In this document: positions 1 to 8,502 of the stretch, in pieces | Position numbering within the stretch: position 1 is the stretch's first letter | Layout of the letters: each line of letters starts with the position of its first letter | Source: Planctomycetota bacterium | Lineage (GTDB): Bacteria > Planctomycetota > Phycisphaerae > WQYP01 | Direction of reading: 5' to 3' | Assembly: GCA_021810145.1 (NCBI GenBank) | Contig: JAJZJL010000044.1 | Coordinates: 1 to 34,144, forward strand | Length of the DNA stretch: 34,144 nt | Notes under the pieces: model-generated | Databases searched by the model: none | Seen by the model: the letters and a program-made list of their open reading frames with translations, nothing else | Told to the model about the DNA's origin: nothing | Translations under genes and position numbers: made by a program

Positions 1-125
1 CGGGAAGCGGCGCTGCCGCATGCGCGGAACTCTCCCGATTCAAACACCTGTGCCCGCCACTTTATGACGCCCGCCGAGCGATGCCGCGAAAACGCCCTAT
101 TGCAAAAGCCGTGCCGGACGCTACT

Positions 126-179
126 GGGTGGAAACCCGCGGCCGTCTTCGCGAGTGGGGCGTCGATAACTTTCGCATTA
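126..179 (+). repeat. Imperfect direct repeat, copy 1
   Basis: The first 28 bases (126-153) are identical to 297-324. Similarity then continues with a one-base gap and scattered mismatches through a shared TCGATAAC word. The two copies are about 171 bases apart. Function unknown; it could be a dispersed intergenic repeat. Confidence 0.7.
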
Positions 180-296
180 CGGCCGCGGCCGACGGCCATT
201 GAATGCCTTCCCGATATCCATCGGAACTGCGGGACTGCGATGTCTCATTACCATTGCCGCCGCAATGCACCTGAAATGCAGTCCCGATGGCAATCG

Positions 297-351
297 GGGT
301 GGAAACCCGCGGCCGTCTTCGCGAATGGGGGCATCGATAACATTCGGATCA
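297..351 (+). repeat. Imperfect direct repeat, copy 2
   Basis: Second copy of the repeat at 126-179, sharing 28 exact bases and then an imperfect continuation. No coding role is visible. Confidence 0.7.
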
Positions 352-437
352 GGGGCGGCAGCGACTGATTTTTCTCCAGCCGCATTTGCTCTCCTCTCTC
401 CTGTCTCCAAACTCCTGCTCTATTTTGCCTGCGGTAA

Positions 438-465
438 AAATGCGCCCGGCGGGAGTCGAACCTGC
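438..465 (-). repeat. Duplicated 3' end of tRNA-Arg, candidate distal att site
   Basis: These 28 bases are identical to 18651-18678, which hold the T arm, the 3' acceptor strand and the discriminator base of tRNA-Arg(CCG) plus three downstream bases. Orientation is the same, so the two are direct repeats 18.2 kb apart. Homology stops sharply on both sides and no 5' half of a tRNA is present. This is the expected footprint of tyrosine-recombinase integration into a tRNA 3' end. A decayed second tRNA gene is the main alternative. Confidence 0.65.
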
Positions 466-1034
466 CAGAATGAGTATCGCCCAGATTTCATCGACAATTT
501 CGCATGGTGCAAAATGGTTTGACTGCCAGCCCGCAACAGGGTAAGGAGTTGGTAGATTTGGTTGAAAATCGGTCAACTCTACCGGTGAAGGTCAAACATG
601 CCACCTTAGCGGTGGTAACGGTATCTTGAAAGAAATCGCCTATCGATGGACTGCTGTCCGCCGTCCTCAATTGTCTAATGGTGGCTCCTCATCGAGACAT
701 CAGGAATTAAACGGTATCCGTCTCCTCTTGGCCCTCAAATATATTTGGACCATCTCCCAATTGGTGACTGCGAATCGTAATGTAATATATCAGTTACAGC
801 AGAAGTCCGGTGCACCTGGCTACTGATGGAACGGAATCATATTCCGAGTTGGCGTACCGTTTTGGGATAGAATCGTATTATTGAGTCATGTATTTCATGT
901 ATGTTTTTAATACTTACAGTTGTAATTACATTTTTCATATTGTATGGTAACGGATATATTTGTTGATCTTTTGCAGGTAAGTGGACTTAAGAATTTAAAA
1001 TCTTCCGGTTCCAAGCGATGCGAAATACGGTGTT
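466..1034. other. Leader region of the GH42 gene, no gene recognised
   Basis: No supported coding sequence. It becomes AT-rich toward the gene. Visible elements are a nested inverted repeat (551-583), a small hairpin CCACC/GGTGG (601-615), an inverted repeat with a 6-bp stem (832-846), two direct copies of TCATGTAT (886-893 and 895-902) and a perfect 10-base palindrome TGTAATTACA (921-930). The last three could be operators for the downstream gene. I could not fix a convincing -35/-10 pair. Confidence 0.4.
551..583. repeat. Nested inverted repeat near the island edge
   Basis: GGTAGA (551-556) pairs with TCTACC (578-583), and inside it GTTGA (561-565) pairs with TCAAC (573-577), leaving a 7-base loop and a one-sided 4-base bulge. 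It could be a cruciform, a protein-binding site near the att end, or a structured leader. No run of T follows, so it is not an obvious terminator. Confidence 0.4.
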
Positions 1035-3131
1035 ATGACGAGAATTGACCAGCAAGCGAATTATAGACCACGATTTGATTGTCTGCTGTATGGAGGTGAT
1101 TACAATCCGGAACAGTGGATGAATTATGCTGGGGTGTGGGAGCAGGACATGCGACTGATGCGGCTGGCAAACGTCAATACCGTCAGTATCGGCATTTTTT
1201 CATGGGCAGAGCTGGAACCCAGTGAGGGTTTCTATACTTTCGATTGGCTGGACCGTGTATTTGAAAAACTGGCGGCCAATGGCCGGCGCATTATTCTCGC
1301 CACGCCGAGCGGTGGCAAACCAAATTGGCTGGCCGCACGTTACCCGGAAGTACGTCGTGTCAACGAACAGGGCATGCGCGAGCCGCAGCGAGGACGGCAT
1401 AATCACTGCATCACTTCGCCGATCTACCGTAAAAAGATAACGGAAATAAATACGCTCCTGGCACAACGCTACGGCGCGCATCCAGCGCTGCTGCTTTGGC
1501 ACATCGGCAATGAATTCACCGGATATTGCTATTGTGACTTATGCATGGCGGCATTCCGACTCTGGCTCCGAAACAAATATGGCACTTTGGAGAAACTGAA
1601 TCATGCGTGGTGGGCAACATTCTGGAGTCATCGGTTTACCTCGTGGGATCAGGTAAATTGTATCGATCCGAATATTCACGGGATGATCTTGGATTGGCGG
1701 CGGTTTATGACGAGCCAGGTCATCGACTTTATTGCGGTGGAATGTGAACCCTTGCGCCGTCATGCACCGCATATTCCGGCGACCACCAATTTCATTGGTC
1801 TGATTGATTTTGATGAGGCTTATGACTACTCCAAGATTGCACAATCCATGGATATTGCCAGTTGGGACAGCTATCCGTTCTGGCATAATCGGTCGCCGTC
1901 CGAAGGCGGTGATGCTTCGGTGGCCTGTGATACCGCGTTTGTGCATGATCTCACGCGAGCTATGAAGCCCGATCGTTCATGGTTATTGATGGAAACCACC
2001 CCCAGCGCCCAGAATTGGACACCCGTTTCACGCCTGCGGCGGCCGGGAATGCTGCGACTCAACGGTTTGCAGGCGGTAGCGCATGGATCTGACTCTGTGC
2101 TGTATTTTCAATGGCGCAAAAGCCGCGGCGGTTGCGAGAAATTCCATGGCGCGGTGGTGGATCACGCCGGCCATGAGCATACTCGTGTGTTTCAGGATGT
2201 GACGGCGCTGGGGGCGGAGCTTGGCAAGCTCTCCAGTGTTGCGGGTTCACTGATTCGACCGCGAGCGGCCGTCATATATGACTGGGAAAATCGTTGGGCG
2301 ATTGATGCGGCATTGGGGCCGCGTAATGTCAACAAGGATTATCTGCCGACTTGCCGGGCGCATTATCGGGAATTCTGGCGGCGGGGCGTCGCGGTGGATG
2401 TAATATCTTCAATTGCGAATCTGGAACCATATCGGATTGTCGTCGCACCGATGCTCTATATGTTACGTCCGGGTGTGGCGGAAAACATTGCGAGATTTGT
2501 AAATGCAGGCGGAACATTTGTCGCCACATACATGACGGGTATCGCCGATGAGAATGACCTGTGCTTCCTCGGTGGATTCCCCGGCCCATTGAAAGAGGTT
2601 CTCGGTATATGGGTTGAAGAAACCGATGTCCTTAACGATTTCGACCGGCAAACGGTTGTGGCCGGAGAGAATGCGTTGGAACTGGGCCTTTCTGGCCATT
2701 ATGCGGCACAGCATTATGTCGATTTGTTGCATCTGCGCGGCTCCGAAGCACTGGCGTATTATAGCGACGAATTTGTTGCCGGAAGACCGGCGGTGACGCG
2801 GAATCGGTATGGTGGAGGTATCGCCTATTATGTGGCTTCGCGCAATGATGCTCATTTTCTCTCTGATTTTCTGGGCGGTGTTATCCGTGAAGCGGGAATC
2901 AAGTCGGCGGCGGGTTTGCCGGCCTTCCATCCACTGCCACACGGACTGAGCATGCAGGTGCGCACAGACGGAAAGACAGATACGCTGTTTGTTATGAACT
3001 TTTCGGATGTTGAGAGGCAGGCACCTATTGGAAAAGGCTTTTTGAATGTGAATGGCGAGACGGTTCCTGAAGTGGTAAAGATTTCCGGTTATACGACTTG
3101 CATTTTCTTCCGAACCGGTGATACCGTATAA
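1035..3131 (+). CDS. GH42 beta-galactosidase
   Basis: Glycoside hydrolase family 42 enzyme that removes terminal beta-galactosyl residues from galactosides. At 698 residues it has the usual family length. The N-terminus carries the GH42 barrel start (GGDYNPEQW, residues 20-28). The acid/base is E160 in HIGNE, preceded by N159. The nucleophile is E320 in LLMET. C125, C165, C167 and C170 match the four-cysteine zinc site known from several GH42 enzymes. After the barrel come the trimerisation-type domain and a small C-terminal beta domain. No signal peptide is visible, so it should act in the cytoplasm on imported oligosaccharides. The ATG start has no clear Shine-Dalgarno, but homology begins almost at once. 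It lies 139 bases before the regulator gene, which suggests co-regulation. The family call is firm; the natural substrate is not known. Confidence 0.93.
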   Translation: MTRIDQQANYRPRFDCLLYGGDYNPEQWMNYAGVWEQDMRLMRLANVNTVSIGIFSWAELEPSEGFYTFDWLDRVFEKLAANGRRIILATPSGGKPNWLAARYPEVRRVNEQGMREPQRGRHNHCITSPIYRKKITEINTLLAQRYGAHPALLLWHIGNEFTGYCYCDLCMAAFRLWLRNKYGTLEKLNHAWWATFWSHRFTSWDQVNCIDPNIHGMILDWRRFMTSQVIDFIAVECEPLRRHAPHIPATTNFIGLIDFDEAYDYSKIAQSMDIASWDSYPFWHNRSPSEGGDASVACDTAFVHDLTRAMKPDRSWLLMETTPSAQNWTPVSRLRRPGMLRLNGLQAVAHGSDSVLYFQWRKSRGGCEKFHGAVVDHAGHEHTRVFQDVTALGAELGKLSSVAGSLIRPRAAVIYDWENRWAIDAALGPRNVNKDYLPTCRAHYREFWRRGVAVDVISSIANLEPYRIVVAPMLYMLRPGVAENIARFVNAGGTFVATYMTGIADENDLCFLGGFPGPLKEVLGIWVEETDVLNDFDRQTVVAGENALELGLSGHYAAQHYVDLLHLRGSEALAYYSDEFVAGRPAVTRNRYGGGIAYYVASRNDAHFLSDFLGGVIREAGIKSAAGLPAFHPLPHGLSMQVRTDGKTDTLFVMNFSDVERQAPIGKGFLNVNGETVPEVVKISGYTTCIFFRTGDTV

Positions 3132-3209
3132 GGTTCGCAAGCTTATTATTTGGTCATCAATAGGCAAAACGAGAATTTTGTGGAGGCTAAAAAATATTAT
3201 CGGACGTCT

Positions 3210-3236
3210 TAATGTACTAAGATTGTAATAAATCTT
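3210..3236. promoter_or_regulatory. Candidate operator before the LacI-type gene
   Basis: TAATGTACTA (3210-3219) matches words found upstream of the lyase gene (7036-7045) and, reversed, the pseudopilin promoter (8331-8350). It abuts an inverted repeat, AAGATT and AATCTT with a 6-base loop (3219-3236). A position 35 to 60 bases before the regulator start suits autoregulation. No binding data exist; this is inference from repetition and position. Confidence 0.4.
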
Positions 3237-3270
3237 GATTATTTATGTAACATGTAATATTATGCAATTT

Positions 3271-4308
3271 ATGGTGAAGGCATTAAGTCAAGCGTTGTTA
3301 GCGGATAAATTAAATCTTGCGGCCCCTACTGTATCGCGGGCGTTACGTGGACATCCGGGCATCAACCCGGATACGCGGAAACGCGTTCTGGCCATGGCAG
3401 AGAAATTGGGGTACAACCTGGCTCCCCGGCGTCCAAGACGCGATTCCAGTAAACATATGGCGTTGGGTGTTCTGATTCAAAGCCCGATGGGCAGTTGGGC
3501 TCAGGCGAATTATCTGGTCGGCCTTAGCAGCAGCGCAGCTAGACTGAACGTCTCGCTGATATTGCATCATGTGGTACCCGATGAATGTGAGAAAATTCTG
3601 GATCATGCGTACCAGCCGCCAGCGATGCGCGATGGTTCAATGAAAGGCTTATGCCTGATTTATCGCTGGCCGGAACGGGTGGTTGAGCAATTGGCCCGAA
3701 AGTTCGCATGCGTTTCAATTATTCACCGATATCCCAATGCGGCAATTGATCTTATTGATATGGATCACCGCGGCGGAATGCTGATGTTGGCGGAACATCT
3801 GCGCAAACTGGGCCACAAAAAGATTGGCTTTTTTGGCCTGAATGATCAGGTTAGCTGGTCATGGACGCGCTACATCGGTTATGTCGAGGCAATGTTAAAG
3901 TTCGGCCTTCCCCTGAATCCGGATTGGGCCATCAGAGTGCCCGAGGCCAATTTAGAGGACCGGACGCAATCATGGAACGCCATGACTCCGGCTGCGATCA
4001 AATTGGCCCGGCAGGGTGTAACCGCCTGGATGGCCGCCAGCGAATGGGCCGGTCATATTCTCGCTCGTGCGTTCATGGAAGCCGGTTTGAAGGTGCCTCA
4101 GGACGTTTCAGTCACCGGTTTTGATAATACCGATACAAGTGTGTCACTGGAACCGCGTTTAACCAGTACCAGTGTTCCTGTCGTGGCGATGGGATCGGAG
4201 GCCTTGGTGCGGCTCAAAAATCGTATCGAAGAGCCAGATTCGCCCATTCGGTGCAATATGTTTTTTTGCAACTTGGTTACCAAGGGGTCCACGGGGCCGG
4301 CGGTTTAA
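3271..4308 (+). CDS. LacI-family transcriptional regulator
   Basis: DNA-binding sugar-responsive regulator. The N-terminal helix-turn-helix and hinge are clear: AAPTVSRALRGHPGINPDTR (about residues 17-36) has the family's TVSRAL recognition helix. The remainder is a periplasmic-binding-protein-like ligand domain ending with the typical VSVTGFDNTDTS segment followed by the LTS stretch. I chose ATG 3271 because LacI proteins start a few residues before the first helix; a TTG at 3235 and ATG at 3262 are in frame but add non-homologous residues, and none has a good Shine-Dalgarno. It sits between the GH42 gene and the convergent lyase gene and is the only specific regulator seen in the island, so it probably controls it. 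The effector sugar cannot be deduced. Confidence 0.9.
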   Translation: MVKALSQALLADKLNLAAPTVSRALRGHPGINPDTRKRVLAMAEKLGYNLAPRRPRRDSSKHMALGVLIQSPMGSWAQANYLVGLSSSAARLNVSLILHHVVPDECEKILDHAYQPPAMRDGSMKGLCLIYRWPERVVEQLARKFACVSIIHRYPNAAIDLIDMDHRGGMLMLAEHLRKLGHKKIGFFGLNDQVSWSWTRYIGYVEAMLKFGLPLNPDWAIRVPEANLEDRTQSWNAMTPAAIKLARQGVTAWMAASEWAGHILARAFMEAGLKVPQDVSVTGFDNTDTSVSLEPRLTSTSVPVVAMGSEALVRLKNRIEEPDSPIRCNMFFCNLVTKGSTGPAV

Positions 4309-4674
4309 CCTACCAAGGTTCTGGGTGCATCGCAGTCACAACCATAGTCTGGCCTTAAAATAGCGAAAAAGTTTTATATCCATTTCGTGAGAAGTTGCGA
4401 CCAGGTCGGGCAACCGTTTTTGCATAGATGATTGCAATGGCGGCGATGTCTAACAACGATGCGATTGGTCGAGTTGAAATCGTGCCGAGATCAGTGGAAA
4501 TAATAGCCGGTGGACAACCTCCGATTCGCCGAAGTCTGAAATAGGAAATCACCGGCCTGTGGCGTTCAAATTGCGGATATCAGATTCAATCAAAAAGGGC
4601 GATGTATTCGCATCTTGAGCGCCGAACGTCAACGCAGTCGTACGTACCGAAATGCAAAATTGAGTCCTGGTCGA
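4309..4674. other. Convergent intergenic gap, nothing recognised
   Basis: Lies between the 3' ends of the regulator gene and the minus-strand lyase gene. A 65-codon frame on the minus strand (4552-4355) has no ribosome binding site and no recognisable similarity. I saw no hairpin followed by a T run that would act as a terminator in either direction. Confidence 0.4.
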
Positions 4675-7011
4675 TCATTTGTGTACTTGCATATATCTCC
4701 ATGTGCCGTCGTTTGAAAGCCGCAGGGTTCCGTGCGTGTGCGGCAGATTCAAGACTATTGTTGAGCTATTCGCCTGCTGCGTCACATGAATTCCGGCCGC
4801 CAGACTGGCCGCATGATCGTCCGGTCGATGTGGCACAATAACCGTGACAAAGCAAAACCGCCGGCCCGCCCGCACGGTTTGCCTGGCATACGCGGTCCAA
4901 CAGTGCTTAATCTGCCAGGCCGCGGTCACCTGATCGCCAAACGTCCGACCTTTAGCAGGTGCGAACCAGACCAGCATGCGTTGATCACCGGCGGTCGTAT
5001 CCAGCCAGTTACCATCGGTTCTGGGCGCAACATGCGGGCCAAGATGCCAAATCGGTCCTGCAATCATTCCATTAGCCAGCGGTCCGGGCCTCAGCACATC
5101 CCGCACAACCAATACCCCATGCCCGGTAACAACCATTTGCCGCAGCAGCGTTGTATTTGGCGTGAACCAGTCGGTATAACGCATCAATCCATACTGTATA
5201 CCATCTTTATGCTCCACCTTTGCCTGCGTCAGGTTCGCGGCCAACTGGGCCAATTGGGCATGAATCCATACACCGCCCGGCCGACCCTTGAAAACAATGA
5301 TCAAAGGCCGCACACTGATGTGATTATTGGAGAACTTCCACCAGATTCTGAGAATGGGGAATTTCCGGTCATTGAATGTTTGCGTAAAGCCTGTCTTCGT
5401 CAGATACAAGGCACCCTGCCGCGGCAGTGCCCAAGACAGGCACGGTTTGTCATGCGGCCCGATGGCTTTGATGGCAGGAAGTCTTGGCCATCCACGTGAA
5501 CTTTGGCATGAATCAAGAACTATCTTGGCATTGTTTGCGCCGCGCAGTGATATTCCTCCCAGAGAGAAAACAACGCCGCCTTTCGGCACGTTAACGCGTA
5601 ACGCAATGGATCCGCCGATGGTTCTTTCATTCGGACCTCCGCCCTGCGGGATGCCCAGAAGTTTAGTGGGAATATCCAACTGATTCCAGTGATCGGCGGG
5701 ATAACGTCCGGGAATGATCGGGAAACTTTGCCCGGCCGGTCGCATCATAACCAAGTCGACATTCGATGGGCCGCGATTATTATAACCCATTGTGGTCAGC
5801 AGGGGCAGATTATTATATTCGTAATAATCAATAGCACCCATCTGGCTGTAGTGAGCGTGGTAACTTCGGACAAACAAGTCTGCCAGTAGAAATGGCGCGC
5901 TCGGCTGGCGGGATGGCGCGAGAATCAATTTGTCCAAAGCCGAGTGGTTGTGCCGCGTGCGGCGCGTCAATATCTGTGAACCGATTTTCGGTGTAACTGG
6001 CTTGATGGCACGATCAGTCCATTTGGCAGCATAGCCTAATGCGAACAGATCGGCGGTGTTGCCATAGGCGTTTCCCAGCGGTGCCCATTTGGCACCCCAT
6101 GCCGCCATGCGCTGGGCTGCCCAGCAGTAGCTCGGATCGTGATACGTTTTTGCCGCCCGCTCAAAGGCCGCTACGTAATAGGACCAGAGATTCGACATCG
6201 GCCAGTTAATCTGGCGGTCGGGGCTGCCGGAATCACCGTAGGGCGGCATAAAGCCAGCGGGGCTGACCTGATCCCGTAACCGTGTGAACATGGCTCGAAT
6301 ACCTGGCTCATGGAGGACCTGGGGTCTATGCAACAGATCAGAGAGCTCAAACGTTCCCCACAAATCAAAGAGATAATAATTCGTGGCGTCTTCGGTGACG
6401 TCCTGTTGTTTTGCCAATAAATCATAGATATGTTGAGCGTAACGATGCCACATTTTGGCATTCGGCGCCTCAGGCCATGTCTGTGCCGCCAATTCCAGGC
6501 CGCAAGACCGCCAGATGGTCTGGTTAAACAGGTCATCCCAGTCCCCCACAACAAAGCCATGCGATACAAATGCCCCAACTCGCCTTTTGAATTGCGGTGT
6601 AACGAATCCACCCGCCACAAGGCTGCGATATGCACTGGTGAACGGGAGGAAGAAGAAAAAATCGCCGGTCTTTTTGCCGGCCATGAAATGGACAATAGCT
6701 TTTATTCGCATCAAGGCCCGTTGGGCATACCAGGTCTTGCCGGTCCAGTGGTAAGCCATCATTTCATCGGCCGCACAGTAAGCGGCGTCATGAATATGCC
6801 CAACATTGATAAATGCGGTCGCTGGCTTTTTGTATTGTCGTGCTTCCATGTAATTCAATCGGGCCAGTACATATTGGCGAAAATGCAGCGGTACTGATTG
6901 TACCATCGCGGCGTTGTTAGCTGCGTTTGCCGACCGTGTGGAAGAGAACATCATTAGTGCGAATGTGATGAACGGGAGTATACGTTGGAGAGACGACCTA
7001 TTGCTTTTCAT
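4675..7011 (-). CDS. Exported heparinase/alginate-lyase-like protein
   Basis: A 778-residue protein with a signal peptide (basic start, hydrophobic core, probable cleavage after A30 in the RSANA context). The first 340 or so residues are alpha-helical and rich in Trp, Tyr and Asn, like an (alpha/alpha) toroid; the rest is beta-rich. This is the build of heparinase II/III-type and alginate-lyase-type polysaccharide lyases. NYYLFDLWGTFELSDLL (211-227) resembles the toroid Asn/Tyr segment, and SYHAHYSQMGAIDYYEYNN (383-401) resembles the lyase strand with paired His (385 and 387) and Tyr, followed by LLTTMGY. Such enzymes cleave uronic-acid polysaccharides by beta-elimination in the periplasm or outside. 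Its own promoter and a palindromic operator precede it. Lyase activity and the substrate class are inference; a non-catalytic relative is possible. Confidence 0.65.
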   Translation of the reverse strand: MKSNRSSLQRILPFITFALMMFSSTRSANAANNAAMVQSVPLHFRQYVLARLNYMEARQYKKPATAFINVGHIHDAAYCAADEMMAYHWTGKTWYAQRALMRIKAIVHFMAGKKTGDFFFFLPFTSAYRSLVAGGFVTPQFKRRVGAFVSHGFVVGDWDDLFNQTIWRSCGLELAAQTWPEAPNAKMWHRYAQHIYDLLAKQQDVTEDATNYYLFDLWGTFELSDLLHRPQVLHEPGIRAMFTRLRDQVSPAGFMPPYGDSGSPDRQINWPMSNLWSYYVAAFERAAKTYHDPSYCWAAQRMAAWGAKWAPLGNAYGNTADLFALGYAAKWTDRAIKPVTPKIGSQILTRRTRHNHSALDKLILAPSRQPSAPFLLADLFVRSYHAHYSQMGAIDYYEYNNLPLLTTMGYNNRGPSNVDLVMMRPAGQSFPIIPGRYPADHWNQLDIPTKLLGIPQGGGPNERTIGGSIALRVNVPKGGVVFSLGGISLRGANNAKIVLDSCQSSRGWPRLPAIKAIGPHDKPCLSWALPRQGALYLTKTGFTQTFNDRKFPILRIWWKFSNNHISVRPLIIVFKGRPGGVWIHAQLAQLAANLTQAKVEHKDGIQYGLMRYTDWFTPNTTLLRQMVVTGHGVLVVRDVLRPGPLANGMIAGPIWHLGPHVAPRTDGNWLDTTAGDQRMLVWFAPAKGRTFGDQVTAAWQIKHCWTAYARQTVRAGRRFCFVTVIVPHRPDDHAASLAAGIHVTQQANSSTIVLNLPHTHGTLRLSNDGTWRYMQVHK

Positions 7012-7030
7012 CTGTAAGAGACCCTATACA

Positions 7031-7042
7031 TACATTAATGTA
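7031..7042. promoter_or_regulatory. Palindromic operator candidate for the lyase gene
   Basis: Perfect 12-base palindrome TACATTAATGTA, located roughly +6 to +17 from the expected start of transcription of the minus-strand promoter at 7054-7082. That is a classic repressor position. Its half overlaps the TAATGTACAA word shared with the regulator and pseudopilin upstream regions. Confidence 0.45.
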
Positions 7043-7053
7043 CAATAAAGTGC

Positions 7054-7082
7054 ATAATATCTTAATTGTGCAATGGAGGCAA
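7054..7082 (-). promoter_or_regulatory. Sigma70-like promoter of the lyase gene
   Basis: Read on the minus strand: -35 TTGCCT (7082-7077), a 17-base spacer, -10 TATTAT (7059-7054). The lyase start codon follows 43 bases after the -10 element. Spacing is ideal and the -10 has five of six consensus bases. Confidence 0.45.
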
Positions 7083-7630
7083 CATATTTTGGCTATTATC
7101 AGTAAAGGTTAAGAAAACCGACAGTAAGTATTAGGGCGTCTGTGATTACGGATAAAGCTTCTTCTTTATGATTTGGCCTCTCGCGGCAGGATTAAGCATA
7201 AATGCTGTCTAATTCTCTTGCCCCATATCGTTGCGCTGTCGTTAACTTCATTTTTATGCAATGCAACGCCTGATCCTTTTGTATTGGCGTGATTTGGATT
7301 GTCTTCATTCCATGCGGTGAAACGGTTGGTTGTGCCTGGATGTATGTCGAGATTATTGCCGATGAATCGACACTCAGCGATGGCGTTTCCTTAATCAATG
7401 CGAACGCGAATACCTGCACATTGGCAACCAAGCACGATTTGGCGATCAGTGGCGAGTCTGACAACATTAAATAGCCGATTATCGCGTCTTCAAATCCGTT
7501 GCCGGGACACACATCGCCTTTTTATTTTCTGATGGCCCGTTACCCTGATCCACCCCGACCTCCGGGCAAAGAAATGTTCGTGAATGCGGTGGTTAAAGGC
7601 CATGGATTTGCACCTGCAAGAAGAAAATAA
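7083..7630. other. Intergenic stretch with no supported gene
   Basis: Weak overlapping frames on both strands (for example 7512-7192 minus and 7289-7474 plus) have no ribosome binding site and no recognisable motif. The plus strand reads like eroded coding sequence in places, and the stretch may belong to the same decayed gene as 7631-8142, but I cannot demonstrate it. Confidence 0.35.
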
Positions 7631-8142
7631 TACATCGGTGTTCGCTATGCGACTCAACGCCATTTACATAACCTGGAACGCCCTGAAGGCTTTGTCGATG
7701 GTGACGATTGGCGGATTGCTCCGAGCACGGCACAATGGGAAATTAGCATCGCCGCCAACCCTTCTGGCGGTGTGACAAATTGGATTCACGACTATATGGT
7801 GACCTTGGGAGATTGGTACGAATGTCCTCTCTCAGCTGCACCACATGATGTGGGCGATGGTGCTGTGAAGTTTGTGAGAATGGTGATTTGACGAATGATA
7901 AAGCCAATTTCATTATCGGTTACAAACGGGGCGAGCCTGGGATTTCCACTGGGGGCGATTTGCTGGATGGCTTGGATGTGGAGGTGGGGCTGTCCCGCCG
8001 TGCGAGGGGCCAGCTTGCGGAGGTTAATATTGATGAATTGCAATATGGTAATACTTACGGCGACATAACCAATGTTATTGGTGCTGGAGTGGGCGCGTTT
8101 GCTTTGATCGGTCCGCAAGTAAGGCGTGGCTGGTGTTACTGA
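7631..8142 (+). pseudogene. Frameshifted remnant of an unidentified gene
   Basis: Two adjacent frames each give plausible globular protein. Positions 7631-7891 encode 86 residues without a start codon, beginning YIGVRYA and ending at TGA. Overlapping it in another frame, 7876-8142 encodes about 88 residues that begin ENGDLTNDKANF and end near ITNVIGAGVGAFALIGP. A single-base indel near 7880 would join them. Neither half has a start with a ribosome binding site, and I do not recognise the family. It may be debris of a secreted protein lost during rearrangement of the island. Confidence 0.35.
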
Positions 8143-8330
8143 ACGCTGCCACTGTATGCAAAATGTGTAGATGTCGACATGAGATGTCTGACGCATCCCA
8201 CGTCATATATGAAAGTAATGTAAGCCAAGTCAGTCCATTTTCATGACGGGGCCCAATAATGAGCAACGGTTCAGAGTCAAGGAGTACACAGATAAGTTGA
8301 GAATGTCATGATTGTGAGTGATTGGCACAA

Positions 8331-8350
8331 TAGTACATAATAGTACATAA
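8331..8350 (+). repeat. Tandem 10-base repeat upstream of the pseudopilin promoter
   Basis: TAGTACATAA occurs twice in immediate succession, one turn of the helix apart, about 40 bases before the -35 element at 8390. Its reverse complement TTATGTACTA matches the TAATGTACTA word before the LacI-type gene. Helical phasing suggests cooperative binding of a regulator. Confidence 0.5.
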
Positions 8351-8389
8351 TAATGCGATAAAATACATTTAGTAAAAACATAAAAATTC

Positions 8390-8418
8390 TTGACAAGCCA
8401 TCGAATATGTTGTAACAT
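8390..8418 (+). promoter_or_regulatory. Strong sigma70-like promoter for pseudopilin and PEP-CTERM genes
   Basis: Perfect -35 TTGACA (8390-8395), 17-base spacer, -10 TAACAT (8413-8418), with A-rich DNA just upstream that could act as an UP element. The pseudopilin start is 84 bases downstream of the -10. This is the best promoter match in the window. Confidence 0.65.
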
Positions 8419-8502
8419 CTTCATTGTAGAACGTCTGTTGCAAACTACTGATGCAGATACACAGTCGGTGGCATTCGGTGGCTTTAGAAATGGAGCGAAA
8501 AA

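Larger units (their letters stand above)
1..437. other. Left flank outside the island, no gene recognised
   Basis: No convincing gene was found. Open frames here are short, lack ribosome binding sites and resemble nothing I know. The stretch is GC-rich and carries a two-copy imperfect repeat (annotated separately) with short inverted words around CCCGAT and ATCGGG, so it looks like repeat-bearing intergenic DNA. If the island interpretation is right, this is chromosomal sequence that once lay next to the tRNA-Arg gene. Confidence 0.5.

Noticed and set aside
2463-3167. 234-codon open frame antisense to the GH42 gene
   Set aside because: Shadow of a firmly identified gene, with no recognisable motif.
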